Notes under the pieces: generated by a model
What the model saw: the letters and a program-made list of their open reading frames with translations, nothing else
Told to the model about the DNA's origin: nothing
The model's database searches: none
Assembly (NCBI RefSeq): GCF_024139115.2
Contig: NW_026942651.1
Location: 1 to 64,000 of the forward strand
Direction of reading: 5' to 3'
Length of the DNA: 64,000 bases
Source: Armigeres subalbatus
Lineage: Eukaryota > Arthropoda > Insecta > Diptera > Culicidae
Shown here: positions 57,346-64,000 of the stretch, in pieces
Numbering within the stretch: position 1 is the stretch's first letter
How the letters are laid out: each line of letters begins with the position of its first letter
Position numbers and translations under genes: made by a program

Positions 57346-57945
57346 TATGGTACCGGATAATATATACGTGATTGGAAGGATTGACCATAGTATCCGGAAC
57401 CAGGTTTACTGAAATGGCCATATCTCGGATGTTTTCAACGGATCGTAGCGCAACAGCCCGCATTCAATTTTCAATAAGATCTAGTTTCTAGGAAAATAGT
57501 GTTCATCGATGTAACTTCAAACCACACAAAAATACGAGCGGCAGAAAAATGTGTTTTGACATGGCCTCCGAAAATCCGGAACATCTCCGGTGTCCGGTGG
57601 CCAGTATTCGTGACCGCACATGTTCCTAAATCTTGACTAAATTTGCCGTCGAATGCTTCCGGTTTTGTCCAATTTCATCAATTTTTAAAAAGTTATACGG
57701 ATTTGAATTTGGGCCAAATTTTGCCTATCTCAATCATTTTGCCTAACCCCTGTAGTTGTTTTTCATTCACAATATAGAATGAAACGCCAAATAACCACCG
57801 AAAAGTACATTGCTAACAGTCGACATAATTCAAACAATGTAGTAAGAGAGATATTGACCATGCCTCAAGCCGTGTTTGGAGGTTTGTTCGATGATATTCA
57901 GTGTGATTTTCAGAAAATATATTAAGCTCTTTTAGTGGAATGTAT

Positions 57946-58204
57946 TAAACCGTCTAAGACGAATTAAGTACTGTTCATTTAATTCCACTAGTTAATTTTC
58001 GTTATCTTTGCAGATACGTATTTCGACCACAACTGTGTGGTCGTCTTCAGTGTCTTGTACTTGACTCGACTCGAGCAGAAGTCGAGTCAAGTACAAGACA
58101 CTGAAGACGACACACAGTTGTGGTCGAAATACGTATCTGCAAAGATAACGAAAATTAACTAGTGGAATTAAATGGACAGTACTTAATTCGTCTTAGACGG
58201 TTTA
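57946..58204. repeat. 259-bp near-perfect palindrome
   Basis: Two arms of about 125 bp, TAAACCGTCTAAGACGAATT ... AATTCGTCTTAGACGGTTTA, meet at a small centre near 58075 (GACTCGACTCGAGCAGAAGTC). The arms contain CAGATACGTATTTCGACC, linking it to the repeats at 52361 and 62946. The left arm holds GTGTGGTCGTC where the right has GACGACACACAG, so differences are few. Confidence 0.88.
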
Positions 58205-58483
58205 TTCAGTGATCTAATTCAATGAAACGCCGAAACCCAATGCATAATAAATTAAACATTGCGATAAAATTAATTAAACTTAAATTGGCGGTGATTAAAT
58301 AAAGAGGAAGAAATGTGTTTTCTTAAATTATGTATTCCACACTCAATTATTTGAACTTTTATCATCGACGGACACTGAACTTTTCCTACATTCCACTTGA
58401 GACTCATCATAGACAAATATTTACCACCCACCGACATCCGCTGGAACAGCCCTCGCTCCAATTGTGTCCATGCTGCCGAGCCC

Positions 58484-59249
58484 TCACTTCCAACACATTG
58501 AGATGTCCGGCAGGGCTTTCTGTTTGCACTTGTTGACCCAACCCTTCCAGTAGGAGAAACCTTGATCTTTGTGTATCTGCTTGGCACACTCAATGTCATC
58601 GGTAATATCATCGGTTAGGAATGCTGCGCCCCATGAATGAATAAATCACAAAGAAAAAAACAGTAAGCAATTAATGCTCCTAATGGTGATCGTTTCGGGG
58701 AAATAATCAGCGGGTGATCTGGGCAAATTTTGGTTCGGTTCAGCAAAATGCACGACTCACCTTCACAGTTTTTGTTGCATTTGCCACCTTTGCGTCCCAC
58801 GCGACACCACTCCTTGCTGTTGATCTGTTATCGAAAGAACAAACGACATTATTAAATATAGAATGCTTCATATCTTGATTCAAATCACTTCGTCCGGAAT
58901 AAAATAACAGATTTATAACTGTTGGTATGCCATAGTATCAACATTTTGGGACGACGTTCTTACCTGAAAGATTCCATAACTGCTAGTGAGGTTGTCCAAG
59001 GTAACCTTTTTCGACGTATCAGCGCCACTTTCGGCATTAACCATGCAGATCCCTTCGGACAAAATTCGATAAGTCCATTTAATACCTACGGTTGATCAAT
59101 TGAACCCACTTACAGTTGGAAATTAGCGTCCTTGATATTTGCTGATTATCCAGCAGCTTTGCCAATGCACATTTCTGGAAAACTTTGCCATCGGTAGGAT
59201 ACACGCAAGCCGCAAACAGCAAACAACTTAATACAGATAGATTTCTCAT
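58484..59249 (-). CDS. C-type lysozyme paralogue 2, catalytic Asp replaced by Ser, four exons
   Basis: Exons 59114-59249, 58964-59052, 58761-58824 and 58484-58623, all GT-AG, give 142 residues. A signal peptide of about 21 residues (MRNLSVLSCLLFAACVYPTD) precedes KVFQKC. All eight cysteines are present. The catalytic Glu is kept (NAESG, residue 53), but the Asp position reads TSSYGIFQIN, so it is Ser (residue 70), as in the paralogue at 20575. The last intron (phase 1, after the Cys-Glu of NCE|AFL) is at the same place as the only intron of that paralogue (KCE|DFL); the two earlier introns are unique here. Secretion and a lysozyme fold are well supported; muramidase activity is doubtful. A CAGTC initiator at about 59291 lies downstream of an AATAAAG stretch that could act as a weak TATA box. 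Confidence 0.93.
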
Positions 59250-59259
59250 CTTGTTAAAT

Positions 59260-59773
59260 CCTCCTCACAGCGGGAAGTAGTTTCGCAGACTGTTTGGCTA
59301 TTCGCTTTATTATCGCGATAATTAGCCGGAGCTTCGCCTAAATCACCCTGGAGGAGCCATGATTAATGACAGACGCCTCTCTGATCGTTTGTATGCGAAT
59401 TACCCCCAATAGTGCGGTGGACAATTACTTGTTATAACAGTCAAGATGTCTGACTGATTGGGCAAATGAACATTCCATGAATAGTTTAATAGCAGAGATT
59501 GTAGAATTAGAGATCCTTTTATTTTTTGGATTCAATTTTTGAAATTGATGGACAGAACACTAAAATTACGCTTCGACCAAGTTTTAGTATAGTGAAAATC
59601 TAATTCACCGCAGTACTGAGGAAACAACTGTACATATGTGCAGCAATTACGATTACGACACAATTCACCCCATTGACCCAAAGTCCGGACCAGGCTCTAA
59701 GATTCACAACACTTTGTGCATCTGCATATATGTATATTGTTTAATTGTATTTAGTTGATCAAGTGTTATTATT
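59260..59773. other. Upstream region of lysozyme paralogue 2
   Basis: Contains the probable promoter. No gene or repeat was recognised. Confidence 0.4.
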
Positions 59774-59914
59774 TCTAGACCAACATTTGAAAAGGGCGTA
59801 ACAGCCAAAATTTATTCCCTCTGATTCATTGTTCACATATATAGCTATATATGTAGACGAAGAATCAGAAGAAATATTTTGGCTGTTACGCCCTTTTCAA
59901 ATGTTGATCTAGAT
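59774..59914. mobile_element. Hairpin MITE, family 2, copy 2
   Basis: Same arms as 8959-9099 (ACCAACATTTGAAAAGGGCG ... CGCCCTTTTCAAATGTTGAT) with similar loop sequence around ATATATAGCTATATATG. CTAGA lies at both borders. Confidence 0.87.
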
Positions 59915-60906
59915 TTCAGAGAATTCCGACTTATGATAAGCCTTTTTCGCAGAACCGGTGAAGGATTGGCATCGTTGCATTTTTATACTAAGATTATATT
60001 TAGCTTTTCAGAGGAAAGAAATCACTTATCACTTGTTTTGAATATTCAAACTTCGAATGCTACGATTATTCGTTACCACAGAAGAATGCGGTCGGACCAC
60101 TACCGACTCTGGACTAGACTAAACTGAGCGGGATGATTTTAGCGCGCATCGATCGCGATCTTTAATCTGACGAGGTGAGCTGAACCGTGTTTGCTTGTAA
60201 TAAAACGAAACGCTGTATCCCGTGTTCGTAGCTAATAAATCCAATTGAGAAATCTTGAATGGCAAATTTTGGAGTGCTGTCAATTGATCAACACTATGCG
60301 AGTTTTTTGTAATAACTTCATAGACTTTATAGCATTTAGCATGTGTTTTCGCAACATACATGCTCGTTCCTTACGCTTTGTAATGACGGCTCAATACTTC
60401 ATGAAATATGCTATAATAATAATGATCGCGTCCCTTGCATCTTTGGTAAATCCACATTCATATGGGGTCGATTTATGATAATACGAAATTCATAAACTAC
60501 TGTAGTTCCTACTTATGCAGTTTTTTTGTTAACCCTTCACAACACAAACGATCACGTATTCCCAAATCGCATTGATTAGGAACATCTTTCGTGGGGTTGT
60601 GAATCTGCGTAGAACGCAATGTTTCGAAGAAATCGGTATCCTTAGACAGAAGTCATGCTATTTCTATTTATTCCCTGCCTTTCTGAAATATGCGACATTC
60701 CTAAACAATTTTAATTAGAATTACAAAGCATCAAGAAGTCGATTAACGACTAAAACCAAGTTATCAAAACTTGGTTCTACTCAAAAACATTTATTCTGGT
60801 ATTTCCGGTTTTAATTTTTTATACAAATTAAATCTTGATATTTTGTTTGCAAATTAAAATTAAATTTTAAAATCGTTTTTTCATTTTATATTTCTCATTC
60901 TTCTAG
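59915..60906. other. Upstream/intron sequence of the LRR gene
   Basis: No exon was assigned. The first exon of the LRR gene, holding its initiator Met, must lie here or further upstream. A hydrophobic frame MKYAIIIMIASLASL at 60401 has a following GTAAAT, but its phase does not fit the acceptor at 60906. Confidence 0.4.
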
Positions 60907-62917
60907 ATTTCACATCATCATAAGTCTAGTCCTATTGCAGTCGATCGGCTCATCCTGCGGAGCTGAGTTCATGACAGCTGGAATTGCCGGCGGAGGTCCG
61001 CGAATTTCGATCAACACCCTTCAGAAGGACCAAAGTTTTGCCTCGTTTCCCAGCACCGAGTCTACCGTACTTAGGATAGTTCCCACCGAAATTGTAGTCA
61101 TCAATAACAACACTAGTGATAGTAGCATTAGCAGTAGTAGCACATCTAACCAAAGAACCACAAGTCCCCAAACCATTAACCAAGTCAACGCCAGAGAAGC
61201 ATTCGGAGTGACGTGGAGTACGTTGAAATACGTAAACAAAGCAGGATATGGTAAGAAAAGAATCGACAAGAAATCCTCTCAAGTTACCCAAGCGGTAGAT
61301 TTGGGCGACTGGCATTGCCCAAATATAACACAAAACACAAACTTGGAATGTGGATGTGATATGCCTCACACATTACGATGCCGAGGAGACCTGCACGGGT
61401 TGGAGCTGATTTCCGATGGTTTGAAAACTTCCCCTTATTCAGTTTCACTATTGGACTGCACACTGAAGAACGTCACGGTAATAAGCGACGCAAACATTTT
61501 TGAAGGCGTCTCATTACAAGGTCTAGTAATATCTTCCGGTGAGATCAAACGAGTGAACCGACTGGCCTTTGCTGGGATTAAGACTCCATTACAAGCATTA
61601 GGGTTACCAAACAACGCCTTGACTGTTGTCCCGATGCAGTCACTTGCGTCTTTGCCTCAACTGGATCGCCTAGACCTTTCGAACAATAAGATCAAATCTA
61701 TACAAAGTACAGATTTCATTTCAATTCCGAAGCTATCGTACTTGGAAATGAGTGAAAATCAAATTTCATCGCTCGCTCCGAAAAGCTTCATGCCGGTTCG
61801 AAACTTGATCCACCTCAAGCTAAACGGCAACCGACTTGGAGAATCACCAGAAACTATGAAAGCTTTGGAGTCGTGCTTTAACCTCAGAGAGCTCGATCTC
61901 CGATCCAACACCATTCGTGGCCCACTGAAAAACACCACCCTCCCGATCATCAAGGGCCTCGAAATTCTAAACCTGGACAAAAACTCAATCACCAGCATCC
62001 AAAACGGCGCTCTGGAAGGACTGGCCTACCTCCAAATGCTTTCCATTCGCCACAACCAGATTGACGTCCTTCAAGACCACGCCTTCTCCGGGTTGGCATC
62101 GCTCCAGGTCTTGGATTTAGGCCACAACGGCATTGTTGCCATATCCGGATCGTCGTTGAAACACCTTCCTCGGCTAATCGTCCTCGATCTCACGCACAAC
62201 TTCCTCCGAGCGCTGACCTCGGACATCGTAGCACCTTTACCATCGCTCAAAGAACTCCGTCTCGATGGAAACGATATCTCCATCATCGCCCAAAACGCCC
62301 TCTACAACGCCTCCTAACTACACAGCCTATCCCATGAGAACAACCCTCTGGCGTGCGACTGCTCAATGAAGCCCTTCGTCGAGTGGCTTTCGACGTCGAG
62401 GATTGCTTCGCAGGACGTGTTGGGTGCGGTTTGTGCCACGCCACCACATCTGGAAGGAGCTTCGCTGCTTCAAATTGAAACCGATTCGATGAACTGCAAC
62501 GGCAATGGTGGTGATAGGGAGAAGGCTGACGAGAGCACGTTCAAGACAATCGAGGTAATGCTGAAGCTGAAGAATAATATGTCCTACATCAGAGAGATCA
62601 GTTCGGATGTGCAGCTTCGGGGCGTTAATTTTACCGATGAGAGCGACGTTTTTCTGCACTGGAGTATGCACACGGACGAATATTCATGCCGGTTTGTGTA
62701 CGTGTTTCATGATGACGATCCGGAGAATATTTTGTTCAACTCAGAGGTGAGTAATATTGTGTTTAGGGAGATTACTTGAGATTAAACTAAATTTTGATTT
62801 AATCATTTTATTCATGTTTTAGGTATCCTGCAATCAATTACCAGAAGCGGCCAACGCTACGGATTATGTATTTTTGACAAAACTGATAGGAGCATATGAT
62901 CTCCAGAGCGATCTAAG
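60907..62917 (+). CDS. Secreted/cell-surface leucine-rich-repeat protein, incomplete, with in-frame TAA
   Basis: Exons 60907-62746 and 62823-62917 are joined over a 76-bp phase-0 intron (GAG|GTGAGT ... TGTTTTAG|GTA); the last exon ends at a donor (AAG|GTTAGT) and the rest is not found. The first exon here opens in frame with FHIIISLVLLQSIGSSCGA, a signal-peptide core, right after the acceptor TTCTTCTAG, so the initiator Met is on an unseen exon. A Ser/Thr/Asn-rich stretch follows, then an LRR N-terminal cap (LECGCDMPHTLRC), about ten LRRs (for example LDRLDLSNNKIKSI, LEILNLDKNSITSI, LQVLDLGHNGIVAI) and a C-terminal cap (NNPLACDCSMKPFVEWL). A folded extracellular region follows. A TAA at 62315-62317 interrupts the frame just before that cap; coding continues in the same frame. 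A CAA-to-TAA change would explain it. Such proteins act in adhesion or signalling; the specific family was not recognised. Confidence 0.85.
62315..62317 (+). other. In-frame TAA in the LRR gene
   Basis: It reads TCC TAA CTA CAC. The next base is C, a context that weakens termination. The downstream frame stays open for 143 codons and keeps the LRR C-terminal cap and the next splice site. Confidence 0.9.
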
Positions 62918-62945
62918 GTTAGTGTTGGTTAGACTATTTTAATTT

Positions 62946-63066
62946 CACTTGTCATAAGACGAGTTTGTACAATCCCATTGAATTCCACCATAATTGTATC
63001 TTGACAGATACGTATTTCGATCTCAACAGTAAGGCCGTCTTCAATGTCTCGTACTTGACTCGACTT
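62946..63066 (-). repeat. ATACGTATCTG dispersed repeat, half copy
   Basis: It matches 52361-52535 in part (TTCACTTGTCATAAGACGAG, CAGATACGTATTTCGA, GTACTTGACTCGACTT). It lies in the intron after 62917. Confidence 0.78.
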
Positions 63067-63069
63067 ATT

Positions 63070-63950
63070 TTAATTTAGTTTGTATCCTATATCCTCTTCA
63101 GATACATATCTATAGTAAATAATAAAAATCTCTTCTGATGAGGTTTCCATATTCATAAAAAATTCAGTATATGTATATTAAGTTTATTGTATCGCTCTAC
63201 AATAGGACAGCCCCATATGAAGGAGTGGTCAAAACTACCAAAAAGCAAATTTTTCATTTGAACGTGAACAATTTGATGAATACACAATTTATAACCTATA
63301 TTTTAATAATCAGGACGGTTTTATTTTTAGATTTTTTAGGGAGGGTGGGGTGGTCAAACGGGCACCTCCTAGAAATGACATTCTTACGTTTTTTGGGAAA
63401 ACGGGTAGCTTCGACAAATTTTCGTCTCAAAACTAACATATTTCTAGCATGATTTTCGGAAAACGTCGTATGTCCATATGAGGGAATCTCTTTCATTACG
63501 CTCTCTTTAGCTAATATTTAAGCTAGTTTTGATTTTTTGCGATATTTTAACCTCAGCACAATAGACAAAGCTATTTTCTTCAGATCTGTGCTGAAAAATC
63601 TGATGTAAATGTCAATATGGCTTTGAATAATCAAAAAAGAAAGCAAACAAAGAGAGGCTCTCTTTTGGACATACGACGTTTTTAAAAATCAGGCGAGATT
63701 TATATATCGTTGCAAAACTCTTGAACAGATCTATGCAATAGGTTTAATAATGTAATAATAGATCCATCCAGAATTTTATTGTTTAGTAGTTTTGTAGAAA
63801 AATATTTTACGCAATATTAAAAGAACAAAACAGTTTGGTACCCCGCAGTAAAACATCATGCACTACACTGTTGAACTCGTAAGCTTTAAGGACCATGCAT
63901 AAAATTCTGCCCAAATTCACCATTTTGTGAGATACATGAATTTGAAAAAT
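63070..63950. other. No exon recognised
   Basis: AT-rich, probably intron of the LRR gene; no domain or element ends were found. Confidence 0.45.
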
Positions 63951-63956
63951 TGCCAA

Positions 63957-64000
63957 CAATCTCGGTGGTCTAGTGACTACCGCTTCTGCCTTCTAAGCAG
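63957..64000 (+). mobile_element. tRNA-like SINE head cut by the window end
   Basis: TCGGTGGTCTAGTGACTACC has an A-box layout and is followed by an anticodon-arm-like GCTTCTGCCTTCTAAGCAG; the B-box would lie outside. It could also be a tRNA gene or pseudogene. Confidence 0.45.

Larger units (their letters stand above)
52579..57752. mobile_element. Giant 5.2-kb foldback element with array-bearing arms
   Basis: Tips CAGGGGTTAGGCAAGATGAT and ATCATTTTGCCTAACCCCTG are bordered by TA (52577-52578, 57753-57754), as in Tc1/mariner insertion. Each arm begins with about 400 bp of single-copy sequence (52579-52990, 57345-57752), then a 143-bp tandem array in opposite orientations. The centre is an inverted pair of LINE fragments around a Tc1-like transposase fragment. 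The left array is about twice as long as the right one. Confidence 0.88.

Noticed and set aside
52870..57463. Many 60-170 codon open frames in the 143-bp arrays
   Set aside because: Repeated by-products of the satellite; identical frames recur with the unit and have no domain.
60245..60478. Possible first exon of the LRR gene (MKYAIIIMIASLASL)
   Set aside because: The putative donor leaves phase 0, while the acceptor at 60906 needs phase 2, and the next exon already carries its own signal-peptide core.
60935..60970. Translation start of the LRR gene at 60935 or at the ATG at 60971
   Set aside because: The hydrophobic core lies upstream of both and is in frame with a splice acceptor, so the true start is on an earlier exon.
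63171..63496. Open frames of 66-93 codons near the window end
   Set aside because: AT-rich intron-like sequence; the two strands are equally open and no motif is present.

Overview
The window is eukaryotic and fits a culicine mosquito, most likely Aedes. The evidence is short (60-80 bp) GT-AG introns, insect-type C-type lysozymes, a ZAD zinc-finger gene, a tRNA-derived SINE that looks like Feilai of Aedes aegypti, RTE-like and Jockey-like LINE debris, and very dense hairpin MITEs. Species was inferred by recognition only; no database was searched.

Only five host loci could be supported. (1) A two-exon ZAD/C2H2 zinc-finger gene at 6642-7343 (-). (2) A candidate two-exon 57-residue protein with a mitochondrial-type leader and one membrane segment at 19908-20160 (+). 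(3) A C-type lysozyme paralogue at 20575-21087 (-, one intron) with a TATA/Inr promoter. (4) A second C-type lysozyme paralogue at 58484-59249 (-, three introns). (5) A secreted leucine-rich-repeat protein at 60907-62917 (+, incomplete) with an in-frame TAA between its last LRR and its LRR C-terminal cap. Both lysozymes keep the catalytic Glu and all eight cysteines, but both carry Ser where the catalytic Asp belongs. They share their last intron, so they are paralogues now about 37 kb apart with transposons in between.

The rest is repeats and nested transposons. 0-1.3 kb is a 62-bp satellite with a dyad in each unit. 2.2-3.4 kb holds a LINE 3' end and an intact SINE with a 16-bp target-site duplication (TSD). 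10.5-13 kb is a broken RTE-like LINE running into a 17-bp minisatellite. 13-18.2 kb is degenerate GGAATTCC-rich repeat. 21.7-25.5 kb contains a foldback element with its empty site preserved in a second repeat copy, a ~200-bp array and LINE debris. 25.65-30.97 kb is a hAT-type element (8-bp TSD) that contains a pogo-like element (TA TSD), which in turn contains SINEs and MITEs. 36.8-37.6 kb is a minisatellite. 37.8-41.6 kb is a DNA transposon with ~515-bp terminal inverted repeats and a broken DDE-like transposase. 43.1-46.8 kb is a second hAT-type element with a nested hAT MITE. 47.5-49.1 kb is RTE-like LINE debris. 49.4-52.3 kb is a run of MITEs, one place nested three deep.

The most unusual object is 52579-57752, a 5.2-kb giant foldback bounded by TA. 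Each arm is about 400 bp of unique sequence followed by a 143-bp tandem array. At its centre an inverted pair of LINE fragments flanks a Tc1-like transposase fragment.
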